Shown: positions 42,951 to 50,867 of the stretch, in pieces
Position numbering within the stretch: the stretch's first letter is position 1
Layout: every line of letters begins with the position of its first letter
NCBI RefSeq assembly: GCF_019931755.1
Contig: NZ_CP082918.1
Coordinates: forward strand, 3,824,001-3,888,000
Direction of reading: 5' to 3'
Origin: Sutcliffiella horikoshii
GTDB taxonomy: Bacteria > Bacillota > Bacilli > Bacillales > Bacillaceae_I
DNA length: 64,000 nt
The notes under the pieces: model-generated
What the model was told of the DNA's origin: nothing
The model's database searches: none
Seen by the model: only the letters and a program-made list of their open reading frames with translations
Made by a program: the position numbers and the translations under genes

Positions 42951-45756
42951 TGAGGCGTTATTTGCCAAGTCGAACTATATTGAGGAACGAAACCAATTTT
43001 TTCTTTATGTGAAAATCCGCTCCTCCGTCCTGCCCCCATCACGTTTCACCCCATTGCTTTTCACATGGCATGAGGGGTCCTTTTTCGGCTCCGTCCTAGA
43101 GGAGTCTACATATGATGGAATTTCCGGGATATTTTTAAATCCGAGTGACGCGCTTGAACTGTTTGCCAACAATACCGAGAATTCTTTTATTGAGTTGGAG
43201 TGGTGTGATCAATCGGAACAATACCGCCTTATTGCCCCAACTGTGGCTGACTTGTTGAACGAAAGAGCCTTCCAACCAAGCTTTGCCGCTTGGCAGGAAG
43301 GAAAACTTTCTTTTTCTTTAACAAAAGAAGGCCAGGAGATGATCGAAAAAAATCCCCTCCTCCCTTCCTACGCCGTGAAAATGGAAGAATGGTTGGACGC
43401 CATCATGAAGGATTGGATGGAACGCAAGGAGGATGGATATCTTCAGACATACTGGATGGATTATACAAAGGACCCGCGCCAATTAGCAGCGGAAGGTTCC
43501 CTTGTAGAATATTTAGATGAAGAAGACTGGCTTCGAGACATCGGCTGGACGAAAGATACCACTCCATTTAAGCTGGGGCTCCGTCTTTTGGAACCTGAAA
43601 AAGGGGAACAAGACTGGAAGCTGGAAACATTGCTGAAGGATAAGAAAACAGAAGAACTATATGTGTGGGAACAGGATAGCCTCCCTCCTTCTTATAAAAA
43701 ATACAAAAAAGAAGTGAATCGCGGCTTTAAAAAGTGGCAGCAGCTGACTCCTTCCATTTTTTCAAATGGGCAGATTAGGGATTATCTGACGGAAGAAGAC
43801 GCATGGCGCTTCCTTGTAGAAGGCAGCGAAAGGCTGTTAGCCATTGGAAGCTTTATTTTCCTCCCACCATGGTGGCAAGCCATCAAGGATTCCCGAATCA
43901 AGGTAAAAGCAAGAGTTAACGGCTCTAAGAAGGGCGGCAACCATTCCCAATCTTTTGTAGGCTTGCAGTCGTTGGTTAACTTTGAATGGCGCTTTTCAAC
44001 CCGCAACACGGAGCTTTCCGAAGAGGAGTTCCTCGCACTTGTAGAAGAGAACCGCCGTCTCGTTCAAATTAAAGGTGAATGGGTCGTCCTCGATCCAGGG
44101 TTTATCGAAGAGATAAAACGGATGATGAAACATGCAGAAGAAAACGGTATCCGTATGGAGGATCTGTTGAAAAGCAATGCAGCTGGCATGGGCGGAGAAA
44201 TTCCGGAAGAAATGGATTCAGGGGGAAGCTATTCAATCCAGGATATCTCCTATGAGCTGACCGGATCTGCGGAGCGCTTAATTGAACAGCTCTATCAAGG
44301 CAAGGACATTCCACCTTTTGAAGTCCCTGAAACATTTAAAGGAGAGCTCAGACCTTACCAGGAACAAGGTGCAGCATGGCTGACCTTTTTAAGGGAGCAC
44401 GGATTTGGGGCTTGTCTTGCGGATGACATGGGGCTTGGAAAGACCATTCAGCTGATTGCTTATTTTCTCTCATGCAAAGAAAAAGAGCCGGAAGGTCCAC
44501 CAGTTCTCATCATTTGCCCGACTTCTGTTCTTGGCAACTGGCAAAAAGAGCTGGAGAAATTCGCTCCAAGTTTGGATGTCATGTTGCATTACGGACCTAA
44601 CCGCGGAAAAGGGTCTATTTTCCGAGAGGCCGTTTTGGATTCAGATGTCGTGTTAACCTCCTACGCCATTTCCCATCTGGATGAAGAGGAACTGGCAAGT
44701 GTCGGCTGGCGCACCATCTGCTTGGATGAGGCACAAAACATCAAAAACGCTGACACAAAGCAATCTCAAGCAGTGCGAAATTTAAGCGGTGCCCATCACA
44801 TCGCCCTGACCGGTACTCCTATGGAAAACCGTCTGTCAGAGCTTTGGGCGATTTTTGATTTTATTAATCCTGGGTATTTAGGTTCACTGGGTTCCTTCCA
44901 CAAGCAATTTGTGTTGGCGATTGAAAAGGACCAGGATAAAAAGAAGATTCAACAACTGCAAATGCTCATTCAACCATTCCTATTGCGCCGCACAAAGCAA
45001 GACGAACAGGTGGCACTGAACCTCCCTGCAAAGCAAGAGCAGAAGGAATATTGCCCGTTGACCATCGAGCAGGCGTCCATTTACGAACAGCTAGTAAAAG
45101 AAACCTTAGATAAAGTCGAGGAATTAGGTGGCATCCAGCGCCGCGGCCTTGTGTTGAAAATGCTAGGGCAGTTAAAGCAAGTTTGCGATCATCCTGCTCT
45201 TTATTTAAAGGAGGAAACTCCAGAGAATCTCTTAATGCGATCCAGTAAAATGGAAAAGCTGGTGGAACTGGTGGAGCAGATTCGTTTGCGAGGAGAAAGC
45301 TGCCTTATTTTCACGCAGTACATTTCCATGGGGAATATGATTATCGATGCATTGGAATCCTCACTTGGGGAAAAAGGAAGATTTCTAAATGGCAGTGTCG
45401 TCAAAAAAGACCGCGATCAGCTGATTCAGGATTTCCAGGACGGCGAGTTTCATGTTTTGGTGCTTTCATTGAAAGCTGGCGGCACCGGATTGAACCTGAC
45501 CGCGGCCAACCATGTTATCCATTATGACCGCTGGTGGAACCCGGCCGTGGAAAACCAAGCAACAGACAGAGCGTATCGGATCGGCCAGAGCAGATTCGTC
45601 CACGTTCATAAGTTTATTGCGACAGGCACGCTGGAGGAAAAAATCGATGCTATGATCGAATCCAAGCAGGCGCTGAACAATCAGATTATTACGAGCGAAG
45701 GCTGGATTACCGAGCTTGATAATGAGGAATTAAGGGATTTATTGACGTTGAAGTAA
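42943..45756 (+). CDS. SNF2-family DEAD-like ATPase/helicase (YwqA-like)
   Basis: A 937-aa DNA-dependent ATPase of the RapA/SNF2 group. The N-terminal half has a bacterial SNF2-associated region. The ATPase core begins near residue 460 (LRPYQEQGAAWL); Walker A ADDMGLGKTIQ at about 490-502, Walker B LDEAQN near 595, TGTPMENRLSELW, and in the helicase C-terminal domain LIFTQYISMG, LSLKAGGTGLNLTAANHVIHYD and QATDRAYRIGQ (arginine finger, about 873-883). It would translocate on duplex DNA to remodel bound proteins. Coupled to the SWIM gene by an 8-base overlap. Confidence 0.95.
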   Translation: MINEALFAKSNYIEERNQFFLYVKIRSSVLPPSRFTPLLFTWHEGSFFGSVLEESTYDGISGIFLNPSDALELFANNTENSFIELEWCDQSEQYRLIAPTVADLLNERAFQPSFAAWQEGKLSFSLTKEGQEMIEKNPLLPSYAVKMEEWLDAIMKDWMERKEDGYLQTYWMDYTKDPRQLAAEGSLVEYLDEEDWLRDIGWTKDTTPFKLGLRLLEPEKGEQDWKLETLLKDKKTEELYVWEQDSLPPSYKKYKKEVNRGFKKWQQLTPSIFSNGQIRDYLTEEDAWRFLVEGSERLLAIGSFIFLPPWWQAIKDSRIKVKARVNGSKKGGNHSQSFVGLQSLVNFEWRFSTRNTELSEEEFLALVEENRRLVQIKGEWVVLDPGFIEEIKRMMKHAEENGIRMEDLLKSNAAGMGGEIPEEMDSGGSYSIQDISYELTGSAERLIEQLYQGKDIPPFEVPETFKGELRPYQEQGAAWLTFLREHGFGACLADDMGLGKTIQLIAYFLSCKEKEPEGPPVLIICPTSVLGNWQKELEKFAPSLDVMLHYGPNRGKGSIFREAVLDSDVVLTSYAISHLDEEELASVGWRTICLDEAQNIKNADTKQSQAVRNLSGAHHIALTGTPMENRLSELWAIFDFINPGYLGSLGSFHKQFVLAIEKDQDKKKIQQLQMLIQPFLLRRTKQDEQVALNLPAKQEQKEYCPLTIEQASIYEQLVKETLDKVEELGGIQRRGLVLKMLGQLKQVCDHPALYLKEETPENLLMRSSKMEKLVELVEQIRLRGESCLIFTQYISMGNMIIDALESSLGEKGRFLNGSVVKKDRDQLIQDFQDGEFHVLVLSLKAGGTGLNLTAANHVIHYDRWWNPAVENQATDRAYRIGQSRFVHVHKFIATGTLEEKIDAMIESKQALNNQIITSEGWITELDNEELRDLLTLK

Positions 45757-45770
45757 GGATTTAGACATAA

Positions 45771-45812
45771 TAAAGCGTAGCCCCATCTACAAAGATGAGT
45801 CTGCGCTTTTTT
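45771..45812. terminator. Bidirectional terminator between SNF2 and VanZ genes
   Basis: AAAGCGTAG ... CTGCGCTTTTTT stem with inner CATC / GATG. The last codons of the leftward VanZ gene lie inside this hairpin. Confidence 0.8.
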
Positions 45813-46317
45813 GTTTTGTCTCTTTACGATTCTTTTTAACGTAAGTAGAAAGAAAGCCGGTAATTATCCCTTTCAATCCACCCATCCCATCCAACCAAAC
45901 ATCCGCCCACTGCCCGCTGCGGTCTGGATGATGAAATTGCAAAAACTCATCAAGCATCGCAATGACAAGGAGAATGGAAAAGCTGAACATAAATACCCTC
46001 CAATACTTTCTCCCTAGAGAACTGGCAAAGTACCGGACAAGCAGATAACCAAGAACACTATAAAAAAATAGATGAGCTCCTTTACGAAAAAGGAATTCTA
46101 CAAACTGATAGCCTCCCATACTGTCCACACTCATTTTATTATTCACATACGGAATCTCCACTCCCGCGAACACTGCAGCAATATGTTCCTCTGCCACAAG
46201 CATTCGCAAATATGGTCTGATATCCTGCTCTGCATAGGACATGGAAGACAAATAGAACAATATGACGGTCCAGCCAAAGGCCAGAAACAGATAGTATAGA
46301 ATCCTCTTATTTCTCAT
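45787..46317 (-). CDS. VanZ-family membrane protein
   Basis: A 176-aa membrane protein with about four or five transmembrane helices and the VanZ pattern: WTVILFYLSSMS, FRKGAHLFFYSVLGYL and LLVIAMLDEFLQFHHPDRSGQWADVWLDGMGG. The conserved Arg-Lys-x-Ala-His and Asp-Glu-x-x-Gln residues are present. VanZ confers low-level teicoplanin resistance in enterococci; in Bacillaceae these genes are common and their role is unclear. Start ATG at 46317 behind GGTGG; the longer frame to 46359 passes through a hairpin and has no ribosome binding site. Confidence 0.85.
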   Translation of the reverse strand: MRNKRILYYLFLAFGWTVILFYLSSMSYAEQDIRPYLRMLVAEEHIAAVFAGVEIPYVNNKMSVDSMGGYQFVEFLFRKGAHLFFYSVLGYLLVRYFASSLGRKYWRVFMFSFSILLVIAMLDEFLQFHHPDRSGQWADVWLDGMGGLKGIITGFLSTYVKKNRKETKQKSADSSL

Positions 46318-46326
46318 ATGAGCCAC

Positions 46327-46371
46327 CACCGTAGTTAAGTTAGGAGCTAAAAAATCCACTTAATTACGGTG
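46327..46371. promoter_or_regulatory. Long inverted repeat in the VanZ upstream region
   Basis: CACCGTAGTTAAGT and ACTTAATTACGGTG match in 13 of 14 positions around a 17-base loop. It contains the GGTGG ribosome binding site of the VanZ gene on the minus strand, so the hairpin could hide it. No T tract. Confidence 0.45.
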
Positions 46372-46404
46372 TGTCCTATCTAGGCATGCCTTATACCCTT
46401 CCAC

Positions 46405-46899
46405 TTAAATTCTATTCTTACTGGTCACTCCCTGTTTTGATTGCTTTAAACTTAAATAGGCGGTTTTCCCTTTGTATTTGACAAAAATCCTTTGTAATAG
46501 TCCCTCCACTAAATCCTGACAGACTTGTTCCGGGCATTCTAGCTTAAGGAACGCTTTACGCTGTCTGTACCAGGCATAAGAGGAGATATCAAGTTGATAG
46601 CTTGGGAGGTTGATGGTTACCGAGATAATCCTTTTATCCGCATAAGAGCGGAAATGCAGTTCAACGGACTGGTTGGAACTTGTCGAAATGCAACGCCAAT
46701 TTCCATTCTTAATCGTTTCTTCCTTAGAAATTTCCAATGCATCAAAGAAAGAGGATCTCGGTGCTGATGAGTAGTCATCCTTTGGTTCTTTTACATATAT
46801 AAAATAATCTTGCCCATCTTGAATCTTATCTTCCCTACCTGGAAGGAAACTTACCGTAGTCAACTTAAAATCAGCCACATCCATCACTCCCTCTTTCAT
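46405..46899 (-). CDS. Hypothetical cytosolic protein
   Basis: A 164-aa protein with no signal peptide or membrane segment and mixed alpha/beta character (VELHFRSYADKRIISVTINLPSYQLDIS). I do not recognise a family. Start ATG at 46899 is clear from AAGGAGGAG six bases upstream. It lies between the VanZ gene and the frameshifted XRE regulator, from which it is divergent; a partner role is possible but unproven. Confidence 0.65.
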   Translation of the reverse strand: MKEGVMDVADFKLTTVSFLPGREDKIQDGQDYFIYVKEPKDDYSSAPRSSFFDALEISKEETIKNGNWRCISTSSNQSVELHFRSYADKRIISVTINLPSYQLDISSYAWYRQRKAFLKLECPEQVCQDLVEGLLQRIFVKYKGKTAYLSLKQSKQGVTSKNRI

Positions 46900-47131
46900 A
46901 CTTAACTCCTCCTTATTATAGATAAATTTACTTTTTATAGAAAATATAGGTAATTAGATGTTTCGTTGTGTTTTTCTGGGTATTCTGTCCTATTCTCACT
47001 CATTCTCTTTATTTTGCAAAACCCGACAATGTTCTATTTAGGAACATATCCCAATATTGTTCTATACGAGAACAACCACTCCCTCCCTTTTCCATTACGT
47101 TAAAAGAAATGCGGAAAAGAGGCAGGAGATA

Positions 47132-47531
47132 TGATGAACACGTCCTTTTTAGCCAGAAACATCAAATACCTTCGTATCAAAAAAACTGGTCCCAGCAAGA
47201 TCTTGCTGACCGTCTGAACAGGGTTCACGGTACCATCAGCAAATGGGAGACAGAAAAGGAAGTCCCACCAATTGAAACACTCATTGAACTGAGTAAACCA
47301 TTTCAAGTTTCCATTGACTACCTGGTAGGAAACCACTACGAACAAGAACATTATGTAAAAGAATTCAACCAGCTCTATCAAATCAAGCAAGCTGACGAAG
47401 AACTAATGCACATTGTGGACTACCTTAAACAACATCCAAACTTTAAAGACATCCTACATAAGTACATCAACCAAAGCATCACAGATAGAAAATTGATGGA
47501 AGACATGATGAGTATCTTTGTGAATAAATGA
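47132..47531 (+). pseudogene. XRE-family transcriptional regulator with a frameshift in a poly-A tract
   Basis: From ATG 47132/47135, after AGGAG, the frame reads MNTSFLARNIKYLRIKK and then leaves the family sequence at a run of seven A (47179-47185). In the next frame the sequence continues NWSQQDLADRLNRVHGTISKWETEKEVPPIETL, the rest of a classic helix-turn-helix domain, and runs on through about 75 C-terminal residues to 47531. One more A would restore a protein of about 133 aa. The gene is therefore broken, slips at the homopolymer, or contains a sequencing error. The alternative open frame upstream (from 46968) has no family character. Confidence 0.85.
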
Positions 47532-47547
47532 GACTGTTCAAAAAGAG

Positions 47548-47690
47548 CCAACCCTTAAATAGGCTGGCACCAAGGAATGGAGATCAAAGAGGCAAATCTT
47601 CTCTCTAGAGGAACCAAGAGGGCTTATCCACTGCATCATGCTGATAAGCGTAAAAAGAAAGGCAGCTTGTTTCCGCAAGTTGCCTTTTTT
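47548..47690 (+). ncRNA. Candidate structured RNA ending in a terminator
   Basis: On the plus strand after the XRE gene, three possible stem-loops occur in order: AGCC/GGCT near 47556, GCTTATC / GATAAGC near 47625-47653, and a terminator GGCAGCTTG / CAAGTTGCC with a T run. I do not recognise a riboswitch class. A 49-codon frame starting ATGGAGATC near 47578 also spans it, so a small protein is the alternative. Low confidence. Confidence 0.25.
47658..47690. terminator. Terminator between XRE region and ssbB
   Basis: AAAGGCAGCTTG / CAAGTTGCCTTTTTT, a 9-bp stem with one mismatch and a T run on the plus strand; flanking A run allows the opposite direction too. Confidence 0.75.
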
Positions 47691-47796
47691 AATGAAAGGC
47701 TAAAGCAAATATGGGAGGGGAGCCCTTTGCTTTATTGGTAATATAGATTGCTTGTTACTTTGCTTGGTTATTGGGATGACCTCGCATGACTTTTAG

Positions 47797-48351
47797 CTAC
47801 ACTCCCACCTTTTCAGGCGTCTTCGTTTGTGTCGGAAAGTCCGGGAATTCTGATGTCCTTTGTGAAGCGTGAGTAGCAGGCGGCGAGTTTTGGTGATTTT
47901 CCATTTGCCTATTTTCCTGCTGCTGAGGTGGGGACTGCTCCCAACTCTGCACCTCATTACGGGCTTGGTTTGTAGTCGAGTCCTGCTTTTCTGGATACGG
48001 TGGAATTGGTGGTGCAGAACGTTTTTCCTCCTTCTTTTTTTCAAGAAAACGCACATTGTCCACGACCACATCGGTAACAAAAACCGTCGTCCCATCCTTA
48101 GATTCATACCGACTTGTCTGTATCCTGCCTGTGACTGCCACAAGTGCACCTTTTCGGCAATAATTTGCCGTGGTTTCCGCAGTACCTCGCCACGCCGTGC
48201 AAGAGACAAAGTCAGCCTCATAGATACCTTCCTGGTTTTTGAAATTGCGATTAACAGCAAGTCTGAAGCTTGCAACAGGTGTTCCATCACCTGTATAACG
48301 CAGATCCGGATCCTTCACCATCCGACCAATCAGCACTACTTCATTAATCAT
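47797..48351 (-). CDS. ssbB: Single-stranded DNA-binding protein (SsbB/YwpH-like)
   Basis: A 184-aa OB-fold protein that coats single-stranded DNA. Residues 1-107 are a standard SSB domain: INEVVLIGRMVKDPDLRYT, FRLAVNRNFKNQEG, ADFVSCTAWRGTAETT, VAVTGRIQTSRYE. A disordered Pro/Gln/Ser-rich tail of about 75 residues follows. It ends TKTPEKVGV and lacks the acidic DDDLPF-type tip through which SsbA binds partner proteins. It is longer than B. subtilis SsbB (about 113 aa) but is placed near ywpF, as SsbB is. GGAGGGAG before ATG. I see no ComK box (AAAA-N5-TTTT) upstream. Confidence 0.9.
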   Translation of the reverse strand: MINEVVLIGRMVKDPDLRYTGDGTPVASFRLAVNRNFKNQEGIYEADFVSCTAWRGTAETTANYCRKGALVAVTGRIQTSRYESKDGTTVFVTDVVVDNVRFLEKKKEEKRSAPPIPPYPEKQDSTTNQARNEVQSWEQSPPQQQENRQMENHQNSPPATHASQRTSEFPDFPTQTKTPEKVGV

Positions 48352-48511
48352 GATTCTCCCTCCTTTTTTCTACAAAATTCGTGTTGCTTCGTTATCATAA
48401 CTGCTCACTTAACGTAGGTAAAATGGAGGTTTTCAGGTTTTATAGCGGTTATTCGGTGTAAAATCAGATTTTGCTCTAAGGGGAAAATCCTGATTTAGAG
48501 TGTCTGGGAGT

Positions 48512-48518
48512 TGTCGAA
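48512..48518 (+). promoter_or_regulatory. Perfect Spo0A box between ssbB and ywpF
   Basis: GTTGTCGAAAGA contains TGTCGAA, 143 bases before ywpF and 161 bases before ssbB. Confidence 0.3.
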
Positions 48519-48589
48519 AGATGAAATTAGGGATATTGGGGATTTTTTTCAAGCCTTCTATATGGGGAAGGTATCTTTCCTTGTGCTTA

Positions 48590-48598
48590 TGTTATAAT
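48590..48598 (+). promoter_or_regulatory. Extended -10 promoter of ywpF
   Basis: TGTTATAAT about 63 bases before the ywpF start codon; no good -35 hexamer. Confidence 0.45.
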
Positions 48599-48660
48599 AA
48601 GACAAAATATTGGTACATGTTCTTGCAAGGAATCGAAAATATACCCGTTGGAGGAAAATC

Positions 48661-49089
48661 ATGAAAACGTTCAGACTTGTTGCAATATCCCTCGTACATG
48701 GTGAAGAAGTTGAACAGCTGGATTTACAAGACGGATTGATTATCAATAGAGAGTACGGAAAAGAAAATTGGCTGATTGAAGCATTACTGCCTAAGAGCGA
48801 GCCGGAAAAGTATGAAGAATTCCGTGATAATGAGGAAATGCTTCATGTTCAAGCCACCATTTCTAAACCGACGAATGATCCAGCATCCTTTGAGGCCGTC
48901 GTCCGCCAAGTGGCTGTGATGGAAGACAAAATGAGCATCCTGTTCGAAGGCGAGCTCTTCCGAAAAAACTCCAACTACCACGAAAAACTGCTAGAACGCC
49001 TAGTCAATGAAGGCTACAATGGAGACAAACTGGTCGAAGCATTCAAGAATAAAGTTAAAGAAAAACCAGTGCTTGAGAAGAGCAAGTGA
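48661..49089 (+). CDS. ywpF: YwpF-like family protein
   Basis: A 142-aa cytosolic protein of unknown function whose sequence (MKTFRLVAISLVHG, LDLQDGLIINREYG, WLIEALL) matches the YwpF-like family. ATG at 48661 follows GGAGG by six bases. Divergent from ssbB with a shared promoter region and close to a sortase gene, much as in the B. subtilis ywp region (ssbB-ywpG-ywpF-ywpE). Confidence 0.82.
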   Translation: MKTFRLVAISLVHGEEVEQLDLQDGLIINREYGKENWLIEALLPKSEPEKYEEFRDNEEMLHVQATISKPTNDPASFEAVVRQVAVMEDKMSILFEGELFRKNSNYHEKLLERLVNEGYNGDKLVEAFKNKVKEKPVLEKSK

Positions 49090-49120
49090 AGTTGAGGTTA
49101 GTTTAGTTTGATAAAGTGAT

Positions 49121-49172
49121 AAAGAGGGGTCTGACCCGCTGTGCGTTAATGCACTAAAGAGGGGTCTGACCC
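49121..49172 (+). repeat. Two copies of a 17-base repeat containing GGGTC/GACCC half-palindromes
   Basis: AAAGAGGGGTCTGACCC at 49121-49137 and 49156-49172, exact, 35-base period. The spacer holds a GTGC/GCAC mini-hairpin, and TTTTC follows the second copy, so the block may also act as the ywpF terminator. Such GGGTCAGACCCC elements look like dispersed intergenic repeats. Confidence 0.85.
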
Positions 49173-49176
49173 TTTT

Positions 49177-49785
49177 CTATTCCATCTCCCCCCCAATAAA
49201 CTCCGCCTCCAACACATACCGCTCTGGCGCTCTTCCAATAAACCCAAATGGATAGCAAGTTGTAATCGTCAATACCTCCCGCGGCCTAGGTACCACTACC
49301 GAAGTGTCCTCTTTATCAACAATCTTGATTCTGCTGATCTTATATGTGTACGCTGCGCCACCAAACCCAAACACAACCTTATCCCCCACCTCAAGCTCCT
49401 CAAGCCGGCGAAATACGGTATCCCTATGCCCGGACAGCACAATATTCCCCCCGCCTCCAGGCAAAAGCGTACCTGGAACATGCCCTACTCCTCGTGCGAG
49501 CTCTTCCTCCGACACACCATGAAACACGGGAATACTCACTTCTAAAACCGGAAAATAGATTTCTCCGACTTCCTCCCCTGCAGCTAAACTTACAGGCAGA
49601 GGCTCTGTCACATCAAACTCTCCAACCGCTACTTCCCCCTCTCTATTCTCCACCATACTCCCTGCCCCCGACCTATCCTCCACTGCCGAAACTCCCTGCC
49701 AATACAAAAGGCCGCTTCCAACAAACAAAGCAGCCCCAGTTACCATTACAATCCAAAGGACAAATGTCCAACACCGTTTCCGCAT
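49177..49785 (-). CDS. Class D sortase (second copy), partner of an LPXTA-type acidic protein
   Basis: A 202-aa sortase: N-terminal membrane helix (about 8-30), acidic linker, then catalytic His120 (LSGHRDT), Cys178 (ITTCYPF) and Arg190 (PERYVLE). It shares most catalytic-region residues with the sortase at 38539-39147. It starts four bases after the stop of the acidic surface protein with a MPDTA sorting signal, so this is a dedicated sortase-substrate pair. The third position, after ywpF, echoes ywpE of B. subtilis, which is a shortened sortase relative. Confidence 0.92.
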   Translation of the reverse strand: MRKRCWTFVLWIVMVTGAALFVGSGLLYWQGVSAVEDRSGAGSMVENREGEVAVGEFDVTEPLPVSLAAGEEVGEIYFPVLEVSIPVFHGVSEEELARGVGHVPGTLLPGGGGNIVLSGHRDTVFRRLEELEVGDKVVFGFGGAAYTYKISRIKIVDKEDTSVVVPRPREVLTITTCYPFGFIGRAPERYVLEAEFIGGEME

Positions 49786-49788
49786 TCT

Positions 49789-50724
49789 CTACGCCCTGCG
49801 GACCTTTCTCGCACCAAGAAGCATCAAACCAGCCAATCCAACCAAGCACAATCCCACAAGCATCCCCAGCCCATAAACAGAAGCGGTATCAGGCATTCTA
49901 TTGTTGTAAAGCTCATCACTCATTTTCACACCAACCTGACCCAAATGAATGAGCTCTTTTCCCGTTGACTGCACATAGGAAGGCGAAACAATTTGCTCAT
50001 CCATTACTGCCGAGGCAAGAAGTGAACCTTCTCCATCAAACAGGTCTAAATGAACTTCTTTCCCTTCCAACCAGCCAGGCTGCATAAGTGCTTCCTGCGA
50101 CACCTTCACTCGGCTGCCATCTTCAACATGAAGATCAGCCTCCACCTGAAAAACTTCCATGAATTCAGTCCAAAGGGAGAACACTTTATCAACGGAATTT
50201 GGTTCTTCATTCAACATCCCTTGCAATCTTTCAAGCTCTTCGGCCAATACATCCTTCGGGAGACTCAAAATATGCTGGAAAATCTGACGTGCTTCTTCTG
50301 CCTCAAATCCCATGGATACTAGAAAATCCTCTGCGCGAGCGACTTCTTCCTCATGGGTCATATAAAAATCAACCGCGATTTCTAAGTCCTCAATGAACGT
50401 ATAATCCTGTACCTTTTCTCCAAAACGAGACAAAAGGACTTCCAGTTCTTCTTTCGTCAGTTCGTAAGTTTCTAGCATGACAAGGAGATTTTCCTCATTG
50501 ATTGGAGTTCCGAGCTCATCCCGCAGATGGTCAATATCCTTGAAATCCTCCAAACGAACCTCATAAAACGCCAAATACTTATCAAGATCCTTCCTCGTCC
50601 AACCGATCTCCTTCAAGTAGGAATCCACCTCTTCTTCTTTTGGCGCTGCCGTCACATCAAGCGGGGAAAAGAATAGTGTCGACCCTATTAAAAACGCACA
50701 AATAACTAACATAAACCGCTGCAT
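49789..50724 (-). CDS. Processed acidic surface protein with sortase signal
   Basis: A 311-aa, strongly acidic secreted protein. Signal peptide (about 1-26), a long helical acidic region with repeated short helices (EVDSYLKEIGWTRKDLDKYL and two similar units), a small beta domain around 195-245, and a C-terminal sorting signal: MPDTA (277-281), hydrophobic stretch, then ARKVRRA. MPDTA fits the LPxTA-type motif of class D sortases. It matches the family of processed acidic surface proteins found beside such sortases. Ligand unknown. Confidence 0.85.
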   Translation of the reverse strand: MQRFMLVICAFLIGSTLFFSPLDVTAAPKEEEVDSYLKEIGWTRKDLDKYLAFYEVRLEDFKDIDHLRDELGTPINEENLLVMLETYELTKEELEVLLSRFGEKVQDYTFIEDLEIAVDFYMTHEEEVARAEDFLVSMGFEAEEARQIFQHILSLPKDVLAEELERLQGMLNEEPNSVDKVFSLWTEFMEVFQVEADLHVEDGSRVKVSQEALMQPGWLEGKEVHLDLFDGEGSLLASAVMDEQIVSPSYVQSTGKELIHLGQVGVKMSDELYNNRMPDTASVYGLGMLVGLCLVGLAGLMLLGARKVRRA

Positions 50725-50811
50725 CTTTCATGCCTCCCATTTCGTTACACTTTTCTAGTAGCATGCGCATACGCGGAAAATTTATGCAGTAAATTGGTTA
50801 CTTCTTCAACT

Positions 50812-50858
50812 AAAAAAGCACCCAACCTCCCCTTCATAAAAGGGGAAATCGGATGCAT
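50812..50858 (-). terminator. Terminator after the SEC-C protein gene
   Basis: Minus strand stem GCATCC ... GGGTGC with inner CCCC / GGGG, then six T. Confidence 0.8.
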
Positions 50859-50867
50859 ACTCCATTA

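Larger units (their letters stand above)
48352..48660. other. Divergent promoter region between ssbB and ywpF
   Basis: No open frame of note. Contains the ssbB ribosome binding site and upstream region, a perfect 0A-box match at 48512-48518, and an extended -10 for ywpF at 48590-48598. Confidence 0.5.

Noticed and set aside
46968..47190. Longer N-terminus for the XRE regulator
   Set aside because: The upstream residues have no family character and no ribosome binding site; the true start is in another frame before the poly-A run.
49344..49952. Plus-strand frame opposite the second sortase
   Set aside because: Shadow of the GC-richer sortase and acidic-protein genes, with unlikely composition.
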